DNA from: Aphrophora alni
Taxonomy: Eukaryota; Arthropoda; Insecta; Hemiptera; Aphrophoridae
Assembly: GCA_963513935.1 (NCBI GenBank)
Contig: OY740769.1
Span: 103,147,762-103,211,761, forward strand
Direction of reading: 5' to 3'
Length of the DNA stretch: 64,000 nucleotides
This document shows positions 49,070-61,802 of the stretch, piece after piece. The notes under the pieces were generated by a model that had not been told where the DNA came from, made no database searches, and worked only from the letters and a program-made list of their open reading frames with translations. Position numbers and translations under genes: made by a program. The first letter of the stretch is position 1. The number at the start of each line of letters is the position of its first letter.

Positions 49070-49390
49070 ATGTCTGTCTGTTGTACGTTGTTTATCGTCT
49101 ACCGTCTGAGAAGTGTTCTACTTCTCAAATACGTGGACGTATGTAATTAAATTTAGAACGTGAGCATATCTAACCAATATCTGTAGATTTTTTTTAATGT
49201 TTTCGATATCTCAAAATTTATGCTTAGCTGCCATAAGAAGAAAAATAATAAATTGATGACTTTTTTCAAAATAGGTTACACAAATTGTTTTTAAATTTTC
49301 GTCAAGTGTAACCTCTAGAAACCCAAACAAAACGTATTGGTCGCTACCTCTCCAAAAATGCTAGTTAGTGAGTTATTAGTAAGAGCTGTT
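49070..49390 (+). repeat. Dispersed repeat family 1, copy e
   Basis: Contains GATGTCTGTCTGTTGTACG, 'gatatctcaaaatttatgc', 'agctgccataagaagaaa', 'tctccaaaaatgctagttag' and 'gtgagttattagtaa', in family order. Confidence 0.6.
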
Positions 49391-49818
49391 CTAAAAGATG
49401 TAATTACACAAAATCCGATGTACCAATTTCGTTGAATTTTCATGAAATGTGAACAATGACTCAAACCCCTGTGAAAAATAGCCTGTAAAAAATAATACAA
49501 TCCAAGAATAATAATTAATAAAAACAATAGTGCAGTTTGTCAGCAATCGTAAAAAACTCCATTTTAATCAAATACGACTTACGCTGAAGACCCGTTTATG
49601 TCACAAGCGAAGCAAGTTTGAGTTTTATATAAATATATAAATACTTATCTTTTTTTTAAATCGGCGACCATTGATCCATTTCATTTTAACTTTTAGTCTG
49701 ACAACTGCTGGAACGACATTTTCGGTGTTGAATAGTTTTATTTCCTTTAGAGGATGGATAAGTGAGATTTGTATGCAATGTTTTGTCCACAATCAGTAGG
49801 GGTTTTGTGTATGTAGCA

Positions 49819-49860
49819 GCTGAGAATGATTACTTAGTCATTGCAACGACTTGTGTTGCA
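49819..49860 (+). ncRNA. Decayed hammerhead-like stem-loop
   Basis: Contains CTGAGAATGATTACTTAGTC, ATTGCAACGA: an AATGA/TCATT stem around TTACTTAG, the same TACTTAGTC block as other copies, and GCAAC in place of GAAAC. TGCAAC and GTTGCA flank it as complementary arms. Probably a dead family member. Confidence 0.25.
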
Positions 49861-52218
49861 CAAATAAAGTGATTTTTTGTGGAGAATTGGGTTTTCATTC
49901 CATTGTTTATCCAAGATAAAAAGTCTTAAAATGATTTTAATATTGGTAATATTATTAGTTGTATATTTTATTCCCTATTATAAAATAACTATTAAAATTT
50001 GTTTATGCGTGCATCAGTCTCACTCGCCTTCAATGTAAGGTCAGTCAATCTATTTATTGATGACACCGGACCTACACTTTGATATCTACTATAATTTCCA
50101 TGTATCTTGATACTTCCCTCTGTTTGAGACTTAGCACGTACAACCAAGAAATCTAAATAATTTAAATTGTCTTTTCTGTTCTAGAACAATGTATTACTTA
50201 TTTCCATAAAACAAATTTTTAATTAATGTAAAATTTTATAGTAAGAGATTCTTTAATAAAAATATTTCAAATATTTGACATAACTAACCAGTACTTTTGT
50301 AAACAATACTTACTCCGGTTAAATACAAAATTAAAGATTGTGATTAAGTATTTAATTTGTACATTTTATTTACGAACCTTCGATTTTTTTGAGTTAATAG
50401 AAGCAAGCCTTACCTTTCACCTTCATAAAAAGGATCGAAACTGTTGAAAACATATAGTTAAATCTTGTAAATGTATAACTGATAACCAGGAGTGATTTAT
50501 ATCAATAAATTAGTGAATACACGATTTACCTCTTTTTTACAATTTTTTAGGAGTTGATTTAGGAAAAACACGAAATTAAAGATCACTTTATATTTTACAT
50601 AAAGTACTTGTAGTGTTTTTCGATTACAATTGTCGATTTTGAACTATTTAAATAATCCTTACTTATACCCTTCACCCCCACTCTGGTGAGTAGGGAAAGT
50701 AGACTCTTTTATCTCTTGATATAGATATACTGAAAGTCATCCATGTAAATTTTCATCCTCAATATACAGTATTTGTGCTATCGTTTAATTCTAATTTTCC
50801 TTTAATATAAGTTTAGTTGGTCTCTCACTTCCTATTGTATCTAACATAGAGCTTGTTTCACGAAATATTTTATAAACCATAGAAACACCATTCTGATGAC
50901 GTTTCTTAGAATTATTCAACAAAGTGCATCTCCACTAAATCTGTGTAACTTCCTTAAAATATTAGTCTAACTAAAATAGTACGCTTGTCATTTGAAAAAT
51001 GTGAATAATGTCTTTACTAATAATTAAACAATTCAAAGGTATTACACTTCAACTTCTATTTAATAGCTGAATACAGAAAATGTTGCACAACAATATACAC
51101 TCATTATAAGCAACTGCAATAATGACAACCAAATCTGAATTTTGTCAATAACGAACTTTGATCATTTATGTCATCATATATTAACACATTTTATAGAACT
51201 ATACAACAATGGACCGATAAGGTATTTTGTAACTCACTGTTTTTCATAATCGTGAAGTGAATATCTGAACCCCAATTTATCTTAATACACGGATATCAGG
51301 ACGTTCTAGTGACAAAGAAACTTGCGTGGACTTACTCAAGTGCAAAAGTACGATAACGAGACAAAAGTACCAGTATATATGAATCATCGTGAGTATGAAT
51401 CACAAGCTACATAAATTTGTAAATCTGTAAACAAATAAACTTTCGTAATTTGAAACAGGAAAACTTATCTAAACACATTTATAAATGAGCTTGATTTATT
51501 ACGTAATGTTATTTGGAGGAATACGGGAAGAAACTGCTTAACCACTCTGATTTACTGTTGTATGTAACAATTAAAATAATGTACGTTTAAGTGTTATATT
51601 ATTTGTCTTAATTTTAATCCACACAATATAAATTATAGTAAAGTACAGATTGTTTTCGTTTTATTTTTAAAATATATGGGTTACAAAATTTTTTTTTTAA
51701 CTTGATAATTTGGTTTTCGTCAAGTAGTTGTAGGAGGTTGCTAAATATTATAAAAGATATTTTCCACCCTCTATACAAACGTTTTGGAACTAAACACGAT
51801 AATAAAATTTAAAAGTAACTAAATTACGAGTTTGGTGTCAGTTTACAATACTGAAAACATAACATAATTACAACTATAATTTTAAATTTATTTGATAATA
51901 ATGGATTATTCGTATTGTTAATATAATTTATTTCGGACATTTGTCACCGTTTTTACATAAAAAAAGTTAACAAATATTTTTTTAAAAAGTATGAATAAAC
52001 TTCTGTTAACCTAGAACATTAAAAGAATTATAGTGGTCTAGGGATATGTTAGAAAAAAATTTTAACGTAAGAAAGGAACCCAATGTTAACGGAAGTCCAA
52101 AAACTATATCCTAACATGATAAAGAAAACCACACGTCTACAGTATTACACATTAACACAAAAATAGCAAAGTTAAGTTGAGAACCTAGAATAGGCAATCT
52201 ACTCTATATAATGTGCGT

Positions 52219-52225
<7 letters not shown>
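49861..52225. other. Gene-free stretch
   Basis: Nothing recognised. Confidence 0.5.

Positions 52226-52305
<80 letters not shown>
52226..52305. repeat. (TA)n microsatellite
   Basis: About 40 TA units; it creates the Ile-Tyr run in the minus frame at 52204-52497. Confidence 0.95.
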
Positions 52306-52308
<3 letters not shown>

Positions 52309-55300
52309 GTTCTGATTGTTATAACACTCTGGTATAATTGTTAAATGTAATTTTAACCGATAATAGCAGAGTGTGAAATAGAAAAGCTGTTTTAATATCG
52401 CTACGATTTTGGCATTTTTGTTCTTTAATACTGCAACTAACATACGATTTATGACAATATATAGACTTACTCTAAGTAAATCGTAACAAGCTTTCACGGT
52501 GTAGACTAAAATAAACCAATTATTCTAGCAATCAGATACTTGCGAAAACAATTTGCAGAAAGGTACGTTATTAATTTATTGTGTAAATTAAAAGGCCAAA
52601 AACTTTTAATCAAATTATATATGGAATATAACCATTTTTTAAATCGCACTAAAAATCCACATATTCATTGTTTGGTAATTTCCTATACTGTTAAGACAAA
52701 TTATGGAATTTTGGAAATTAGTAAGTTCAAAACAGACCAATAGTTTCTAAAACTATAACAAAAAGATTATTCAAGCTCCTATAATAAGGAATTAAAAGAA
52801 TCTCTACCCCCATAAAGCAAGACATAATAACTAAGACAATGATTAATCCAGTTGTTTTTGTAACAACCCTTGCGTAACACAGTCAGATATTTATTTGTAT
52901 CTAGTACAGAGGACGGAGAAAACTTTTAATGCAAGCACATCATTAAATATCGCCGCCATTTTGTAAAGGAATAACCTTTTGATATCGGATTTGTCACAAT
53001 GTTATCTCCTAGCAGAGACCTTTAATATGATTTAAAACTCGACATGTGTTCTTATAAGATATTCATCTGACTCTCTGCCGACCGCGCTTATAAGGCTATG
53101 AAATATTTATAGTTGCTTCAAAAGTTAATTTTAAGGTATAGTATTAACGTGCTAAGTTTTATTGATTAATCTGCGATGGTTCAAATAATATAACGCCGGT
53201 TTGAAACTTTTTGGCCACCCTTTATAATAAACATTTTTGTCTTACTACAGTTTTAGTTTAGTTTTGTGTTTTTGTGCTTCAATAAAACGTTGTTTTTTTA
53301 AATGGTTGAAGTCGGAAATAAAGCAGATTTGAAATGATTTTTATTTTTTAATAAATCAAACAACTAGAACATAAATATCAAAAACATTCTACATCCCTAC
53401 GATTATTGTTTCATCTAGCCTGAAAAAAAATTGGAACACAAGTATTTCTAAAACTAGAACTCGTTTTACTTTAGTGTTAGGCGTTATTTTATATTAAATG
53501 TTCAATATACTATTATGTCTTTTAACGTACAGCAAAAAACTAAACCATGCATTTTCTTTTGCGTCATTTACTTTTCCTGCCATAATTCATTTTGACAATT
53601 TCTCATCTTTCTTTGACACAATGAATGTTTCTAAATATTTAATATCACAGCAAACCTTACCTCGTAGACGCTATTTTACCAACATGGACTTATATTTCCT
53701 AGCAGATTTATATTTCACTAGACAGCTCTTACTTCAAAATCTCTCTAACTGCTTTAACTGATTGCAGCGAGTTACAAAACTTTCAACTTAATTAATTCAA
53801 AACTATTATTATAGAACTCAGATTATTCATACACTGTAAAGATAGGAACTAGGTTACTTTGAATGATTTCCCCAACTTACATGTTAGTTCACAAAACAAC
53901 CACTTTGACTTTCTACCCTCAGAAAGATGTTCAGCAATTACTCTTCTTCTAAAAGTTTCAGAGTGTTTAAATTCAAAAGTTGGCTAATATCGTACATCAA
54001 CACGTACCGTACAACCAAGCCCAAAGGGAGGATTTATAATTTGTCCAAAACATGTCCGAAATTAATCACAATGTAAGAGTTAATTACTTAAAAGATTATT
54101 TTACATCAGTCTTATGTAATATGTACTTTAACAGTCAACTAAATATTGCAACATTGCATTGTTCGTATAAAACAGCCTATATTGACATACTTACGAACCA
54201 ATTACAAAATAACTTGAAATTCAAGATTAAGCAACTACACCTTTCCTGTATCTAATATTTTATGAAAACTCCAATTTCCAGAAAAAAAATTAAACTTTTC
54301 AACAGGTAATATTGTATTTTTAACGAATTATTAGTGAAGAAAGTCTGTACACCAATTGATGGAAAATAAAACTATTTCACGTCCAGATAAGGTACAGAAC
54401 AATCACGTTTAAAAACTGTCCTAATTTGAGTAATAGAGTAATTTAATTTATCTCATGATCTAAAAACAATATGGTTATCAATATTTCATTTTTTTTACGC
54501 AGTTGAAGGTATAAATGAATATTTTAGCGTTTGCTGAATTTAAATCAGTGATTAGAGTGAATCGTCATTTTCGAAGTACTTACAGAAAAGGTCCTTAAGT
54601 ATCTTATGGACAATATCCACCTACATACAAAACTATTACGGTATAATTAGTTCAAAGAAACTATAAATATCGTCATCAATAAAATCCTAGCCAACCACGA
54701 AAATCGGATCATAATGTGAAGATTTTGAGATAGTCGTGAAATTTTTCTCACTCATTGTACGACAAGCTTCCAATTACAGGATTCATGATTGTTGGATCAG
54801 AAGAAATGGTCTTGATTTTAGGCAACCAAATAGTCCCGATCTGATCAATAAGGTCTGTTTCTTATAGTGTCACTATAGAGTGTATAAACTCTGGTACGCT
54901 GGAGATAGATCTGGGAGGAGATCGATTAATGCAAAGATGATTACCGAGCACTACGGCAGGTAATTAGATAAAAAGATTTACCCAGAAATGCTTAAAACTC
55001 TTCATTATTTAACGTATCTTTTGATTTTTTTTTTTTGGATTATCAGAACCATAACTTTGTTTTTGATGACGCTATAATTAAAATTATTTTTAAAATAAAT
55101 TATTCAAATAAAAAATATGTGTTTGAAATTACAAACATAAGTACTTTAATTAAATTTAATAAAACATATTGACTACGCAAGAAACTTAATATTGCAAATG
55201 AAAAATAAAAATACAATAAAGTAGGCTTATCCTTAACTAAACCTTAAGTCTTGAGAATAGTTTTACCATCAGAATAAGGGGTGTCTTTAAAAATATTTTA

Positions 55301-56004
55301 AACTTAGAGCAGATTGACTTATTTTTAAAAAAATTTCGAAAATGATAAAGAGGTTAGGTAAAATAATTCTTCTAACTGTAAATAAACATTATCGATTTTG
55401 CTATGGTAACTTCAAACTTGTGGTGTATATTGTTTATGTCACTACCCTTCCTAAACGTAAGTGAATATTACGTCGCGAGTAACACACTTCATGAAATATT
55501 AAAATTTTATATGTGTTATTACAAAGGTACGAGTATATTATACAGTTTAGGTTATTTTAATAAATACTAAAACAGCTATAGATATAGTTTTTTTAATTAT
55601 TAAACATACGTAATTGGCTATAGAAAAGGTTATTTTTGTGTTAAAAAAACAAAACAAAAATGTTGCATCAAAATATCTATTAAGTTACGAAAAATTGTCC
55701 TTCGAAAGTTGTGTACCTTTCGTCTGTCATTCTTGGTGTGCTTTATATAATGAGCTAGACTGATTTATGTTGTTATGTTATACATATATTCAGAGATGTT
55801 TTAATTACTCAAAATGTTAAGACAAAAACAAAAGACTCCCATTTTGCACAAATCGGCTGTACCGGTAATAATTTTGTGAAATATTGTCTGAAATATAGGA
55901 ATTTTAAAATCTAGAATTGATTTTACTTTCTAGAAAAATACCGGTGCGGAAATTAACTGTCAAAAAATGAATATTAAGACTTTTTTATAATGGCATAGAA
56001 AGTT
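52306..56004. other. Gene-free stretch
   Basis: Unrecognised frames at 52540-52743, 53498-53761 and 54052-54255 show no domain. ATCGCCGCCATTTTG near 52948 and TTTTTGGCCACCCTTTATAA near 53208 look like fragments of transposon ends, but no matching partners were found. Confidence 0.45.
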
Positions 56005-56090
56005 GCTCAGTTCCAAGGTAACCTAGCTGGATCTACACCTTTCTTCGTCTCGTGTAACGTTAGATACCTCTCTTTTATATTTCTTATAAA
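56005..56090 (+). repeat. Dispersed repeat family 3, copy b
   Basis: Diverged counterpart of 12950-13030; shares TTGG/CTGGATCTACACCTTTCTT and a similar downstream T-rich block. Confidence 0.4.
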
Positions 56091-57282
56091 TTTGAAAGTT
56101 ATAAGTTGGAATTGAAGGTTTAATAACGATTTTATCAGATACGAATGAGTCCAAATAAAAAAAGCTTTGTAAAACAAAATAATAATAGATATTGAAAATT
56201 GCACGATGAAGTAGTATCAATTTATGTTGATTTTATCTAATCATTTTACTTTTTCTGTATTATGAATATGTGAGAAAGTAGTTAAAAGAAGCAAAAATTA
56301 CTAATAAATAAATCAAAACATACCTAAATTTAATCATTTAAAACATAAAAGGGTGAGAGGCTCAATGAGATTGTTGATTTCAGAAATCAGTCGGCATTTC
56401 AACGCATTAGTGAAAAAAAGTCGAACACTTTGAGCAGCAAATTACTTGAAATGAAGGTTTCTTCGCAATCCGCTTGATCTTTGAAACCATCAGTCCCGAA
56501 CCTTGATTAAAGAAAACCACTTAAAGGTCTGGACAAAGACTCAATATAGTGCTCCTAATTCTATGAAAGAGATAAAATAGGGTGTTTTTTCCTTAATCAG
56601 GACGTAATGCATCACACAATTTAATGTTCATTAATTTTTAAAAAATACGTAAATTAATATTATGTTTTATAAAAGTTAAATAAACAGTGCACAAACTTGC
56701 TCACACACCAGACAAATAACTATAACTTAGACTAAAAATTTAAGGGTGAAGGTGAAATTAAATTAAGGAGAGTCGGATGGTCCAATCTTGATAATGTTAA
56801 ATTGAACAAATAATGCCTGTACCTTTTTATCATGAACGATACAGATATCTTTGTAAATTTTGTTTTGTTTTATTTTTCATAGTTGGTAGGTCATTTTGTA
56901 TATTTGGATAAAATAAATTACATGTCTTTATATTGTTTTCTGAATTTTGAAATTTAGATGCGTTTAACCCGATTTTTGTAAAATATCTATAACATATAAT
57001 AAATAATAACCCAACATATAAAATGATTATTTAAGTGTGACAAACAAAACAACAACAATATTTACAAGGATATTTTTGTGGTTCATTGGAAAAAGGTACA
57101 TTTGTAAGATAAAACGCTGTTTTTCAGAAATTGCGTTTAAAGTTAAAACATTAGGTTAGATCAGATTATAATGTATTTACACTTTTTTTAAAACAATCCA
57201 GCACCATAAAATGTTTACACTTTACATATGTGACACATTATTGATACACTATAATACATAGGTTACAATAATACATCGATTG
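56091..57282. other. Gene-free stretch
   Basis: Nothing recognised. Confidence 0.5.
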
Positions 57283-57541
57283 TGTATTTTTTAATTTTTT
57301 TTTACTGAAAAAAATTACAACTTGTAAAATTGGTGTTTTCAAACCAATCCCGTAACTCACTTACACTCCCACAAACCAACTTCCACTCAAGTTAACCACC
57401 CTTAATTATTTATAGCGGGCCTCTCCCGCCACCATACCACAGGTTGGAGTGATTCAAACTGCACAGAAAAACCCTTGTGTCTTAGAGGGGAATCCAACTC
57501 ACAACCTTCGGTACCAATCCTAATCAATGGACTGACGCCTA
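57283..57541 (-). mobile_element. Candidate tRNA-derived SINE
   Basis: Read on the minus strand from 57541, the head GGCGTCAGTCCATTGATTAG, GAT resembles the 5' half of a tRNA with a Pol III A box. About 35 bases later, AGTTGGATTCC is a two-mismatch B box. The body is clearly GC-richer than its surroundings and holds a GGCGGGAGAGGCCCGC hairpin. It ends at about 57283-57320 in an A-rich tail. Head, body and A-rich tail in this order fit a SINE. I did not find a clear target-site duplication, so the exact ends are uncertain. Confidence 0.45.
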
Positions 57542-59337
57542 AATAAGTTATTTAGGTAGTTATTTAACAACACTTGAGTGATGTCAGATTGCCTACCTAC
57601 CCTACTCCGTTGTTACATTGTCCCCTTAATGGTTCATCGGTTCACCACTGGATATTGCTATTCCTGAAAAAATCTAAGTTTTACCTTTAATGTGTCTAGA
57701 AAAAAAAAAGTACATAAAAATTGTACTCTCCTAGTTAAATACTAGAATGGGTTAACTGCTCAGATATTTAAAAAATAGTTTTAGAAAGCAAAAAATCTTG
57801 TCCTTCAGCCGCACATTCTTTTTTCTTCAACATATTTTATAGCATATCATATACAAATAATGAACAAACTTTAGAAAATTATTAAAGCTTGTAATACAAT
57901 TAGTTTTCTAGTTACGCATTCAAAAAGTAACCCACAGAGAACTAAATCATATGAAACTAGGTCTATTATAATAATAAACATACATAACACCAGAAATTTC
58001 CTAAAAACTCTTTGTGCACTAACTTAAACAAATCCTTATACATCTAGTTTGACTCAACGGATTTCAATAAATAAGGTCTTAAATTAATCCTGAAAAGACA
58101 CAGAACAAAACAATGTTTTAAATAATCAATTTTTTTTAATTTTGAGCCACCCAACTGCCCTTAAACAACATTGGTCAAAATTATATAAAGGTTTAATAAC
58201 AATTTCTTAACCTATGTTCTAAGAGCCAAAACAAAACATATTAGTCCCCAAAAATTACAGGTTTGGGGTAAACCGAGGCGTAAATAAATAGTCGAATATC
58301 TCAAAGTCGGAGTATACATTTTGTTTGCAATTCTGTCTCAATGAAAATAAAAAATAAATTTAGGAATTTGAGGGGGAGGGAAATCAAAACATGTGCAGTA
58401 TATTATAAATTATTCAACAAACTGTAAATGTCTTTAACATTGAATTGAGTAATAAATCTTCATTTGGTAAACAACTTTGGTCGAAACAACTTTGTTTCAT
58501 TTTAAAATAATTCTACTTCTAGGTCAGCTCCCCAAAGTTCTTTTCACCTTTTAACTCAAAACTTTTAAATTGGAATTTTTCTTAACCCTCCAACCGGCGA
58601 ATGTCAACGCGTCTTAAAAATTCTCCGTTCGATTAAAAAGGAATAAAATATATTATTTGTATACAAAACCTAACTTATAAAATATCATTTTTCTCACAAA
58701 GATGCATAGAATTCATCTATGTAATAAAAAAAATAATTTTGAAACCGTTTTGGAGTAAGTATGTTAGATGTCAAAAATGATATTAACTTATTTTCAGAAA
58801 AACCTGTATCACCCAAAATCAATAGCTTACTACCTATTTCTAAGATATACACAATTTTTGGGTATTATTTGTGAATATATTTAGAGAAAAAAATATATAT
58901 TTCGTACATTTTAAAAATGTAAAAAAATATTTTACGTAAAAACTGAATTTTCTCTTTATTTTTTTTAAAAAAAACATTAAAAGTAGTAAAATATATTTTA
59001 TACAGAACTTGTATATATCATTATGTCCAGAAAGGTGCATAGAATGTAGGTGTATAGTGAAAAAAAATGTTAGATATATTACATTTGGAGTGTTTTTGTC
59101 AAATACTAAAAAATCGAGAGTAACGGAGAGAAAATTTTCACAGAAATCAGTACATAAACCATATAAAAGATTTATTTTTTTTCATTTTTTGAAGTATTCC
59201 TAGAAATTTGTTATATATTTGTGGATAAAAGTTGCTAAAAAAAATCATTTTTTAAAATTTTCATTAGACATTGGTCATTTATGATAAAAATCTACCTTCA
59301 CAATAGCCTAGACGTGAGGTTAGGGCTGTGAAAAAAA
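57542..59337. other. Gene-free stretch
   Basis: The first 120 bp remain GC-richer and contain TAGGTAG and CTACCTA as an inverted pair; the rest is AT-rich with no recognised feature. Confidence 0.45.
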
Positions 59338-59628
59338 AACCAAAAATATGAAATATCACTAATAAATACACTCTACAAACATTGACACATTTATTATAAG
59401 TTGTATATACATTTATATATTATGTATTTACATATTATAATAAATAAATCGTTTCTTGAAACTAAAAGTTCCATAAGCAAATCTAGAACTAGGCCTGAAT
59501 AGTACTATATTTGGCTAGAATAGGCCGAAAATATGAATTATCACTCATAACTACACTCTACAAACATTGACACATTCTTTTTAAGTTATATAAACAAATT
59601 ATAATAAAAAAATCACTTCATGAAACTT
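59338..59628 (+). repeat. Two-unit tandem repeat, period about 186 bp
   Basis: A unit starting ATATGAAATATCACT and containing the shared 25-base stretch ACACTCTACAAACATTG followed by ACACATT recurs from 59338 to 59524. Both copies run into AATTATAATAAA or TATTATAATAAA and then CTTGAAACT or CATGAAACT. Confidence 0.8.
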
Positions 59629-60049
59629 ATATTCACTACAAAAACACAAAGCTATTACACTTTGAAATTTCCACATCGGCAAAATTCTTGCGAGATCGAA
59701 GTAACAAATTTGAGGTTATTCTTGGTTTTATAAAGTACCACAACCTTTGTATTTTTCCTTGTACAGATGTGTTTCAAATACAAGGTTAAATATTGAAACC
59801 TCTTCTTTACAGTTATATCAAAAACGACAAGATTGTATAAAAATAAAGATCGGATTCTTCAAGACTGTCTAGATACTGAATATTGCAAACCGGTCTGAAA
59901 GTTCAGAGGATCATTTCCTAGAATGGATATAACTCGTAAATTATATAAATTAGGATGATTTCGTCTTCATAGTTCGAAAGAAGAAGAAAAATACTATATA
60001 ATATTGTCAACTTGTAATATTTGGACAAGTTATACCATTTCGAAAAAAT
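59629..60049. other. Gene-free stretch
   Basis: Nothing recognised. Confidence 0.5.
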
Positions 60050-60760
60050 ATAGGTGATATTTTCTATATAAAACTCGCCGCGACAAATTGTCGCAACCTG
60101 GCGTTATGAACGTCAACTTCAGTCAAGTCGTGTTTTTATATTAATTTTTCTAAACCTATTTCTGAAAGATTAAAAGATTACCTTTTCAATGGTATAGAAT
60201 ACATTTCGATAATATAATATCTACTAGGATAAAAGTAAAATTGCAAAAAATGTAATTTTTGCGTGTAAAATAGCGTTAAAATTCTTGATTTGGTTTAATT
60301 TTTATATAATAAAAACTATACTAGTTGGAAACATTTGAAAAGGACGGTTTTGAAGAGAAAGACGCGATCTATCAAGCAGTGTTAGGTTATATTTGACTGA
60401 CAGTAATTTGGAAATAAGAAAAATAGGCAAACGAGACGAATGTTTTGTTTAAAACTTGTTTTCGTAAAACTTTGACGTTTCGCATCAAAAATATGCGAAT
60501 TTCACTAATTTTTGGAATATTATTTATAACGTTTTGTGGTATTTTTTTTTGCATGATATGCATCTACGGAACATTAGCTTTCCAACGGTATTTTATTTAT
60601 TGCGATGGGACAATTTTAAGTGGGCGTAACAAAAATTTTTAAATTTTGAATGGCAAAATACGTGTTTTTTTAGTTGGTGAAGTGAGCCATTACTAATGCC
60701 GCGACCCGGTCATTTGTTAAAACGATATATATTCATGCTTAGAAGACATCTTTTATGAAA
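60050..60760. other. Possible uncharacterised mobile-element remnant
   Basis: This segment has more CpG than its flanks. It begins near a perfect palindrome, GCGACAA-A-TTGTCGC (60080-60094), and ends near CCGCGACCCGG (60699). The middle contains TAGCTTTCCAACGGTA, a string of the kind common in dispersed repeats. No open frame is convincing; the 65-codon frame is hydrophobic only. The boundaries are guesses. Confidence 0.3.
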
Positions 60761-61039
60761 TTTTATCAAAATTGTTGTGGTCTGTTTTAAACTAATCAAT
60801 ATTTTAAGTTTAAATCTAATGTCAGCTCCCACCAAATTTTGGGTAGTCGTATACATTTTAAATGAAAGTGTCAAGCGTGTGCTAACACCACACGACTTAG
60901 GCATTATAAGGACAACTGTTTTTATAACGTAAAAGTCTTTTAGCGGTTTAGTGCTAACATATTAATTTCCAGCGTCAATTACGTATGGATCTTCGTAGGG
61001 TAGTTTTATTTGATACCCCATATATAATATTTCAAAAAA

Positions 61040-61271
61040 TACATTTTTTCAACACCATACTTTTTATCCCTTAACTACCCCCAAGGTCTTACTTTTTACC
61101 GCTATATTTTTCCAATATGACGGACAATACGAAGAATATAAATGAAAAATCTGAAATATATAGGATTTATTGTGTTGTCTGTGTAGACTGCGACTTACAG
61201 ACTGACAAATATACGTGAGGGTGAAACTATGAGGGTTCATAATTTTACCTACGGACCCTAATAAAGATAAA
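61040..61271 (+). repeat. Dispersed repeat family 7, copy a
   Basis: Matches 61567-61802 in the same order: CCCAAGGT or CCCCCAAGGT, TTACCGCTATAT, GGACAATAC, CATATAAATG or AATATAAATG, AAATATATA, GTGTAGACT and CGGACCCTAA or CAGACCCTAA. The 75-codon minus frame is a shadow. Confidence 0.8.
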
Positions 61272-61566
61272 TCAATGAAAATGTAATCCATCTTTTAATG
61301 GGTATTGAATTGTTTATCTCACATCTCACAAAAACTGATTTTAGAACTTACACGCTACGTATTTCTCAATGTGTAGTTAAATTAAGATTTATTCGTCATA
61401 CAAGAAACTACAATATATGATTTCACACTGCAATTTAATTTCTAATCTTTATTTATTTTTTCACATGTATAGGTCACGTGGTGTTCTATTAGGGGGGAGG
61501 GGGTATGATATCTGACACTTTAAATTTGGCCTAGAGCAGCCATATTAATTAGGTCGTCAAGAAAAC

Positions 61567-61802
61567 ATTCGTAATTTTTTTTTTTCAACTAGATAGCTTC
61601 TTTCCTATAACAATCCCAAGGTTGTTTTTTGTTACCGCTATATGTTTTGTATATATGGGACAATACAAGGCATATAAATGCAAAGTTCAAAATATATAAG
61701 ATTTACAGTCTTGTTTGTGTAGACTTAAAACAGAATACGGATGGATAGTAAGTGTAAATTATAACAGTCCTTGTTTATTTCCTACAGACCCTAAAAATTC
61801 TT
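61567..61802 (+). repeat. Dispersed repeat family 7, copy b
   Basis: Direct repeat of 61040-61271 with a 527-bp offset. The ~295 bp between the copies are not repeated, so this is either a tandem duplication with later divergence or two insertions. Confidence 0.8.

Noticed and set aside
53190..53235. TTTTTGGCCACCCTTTATAA, resembling a mariner-type terminal repeat
   Set aside because: No inverted partner or transposase was found on either side.
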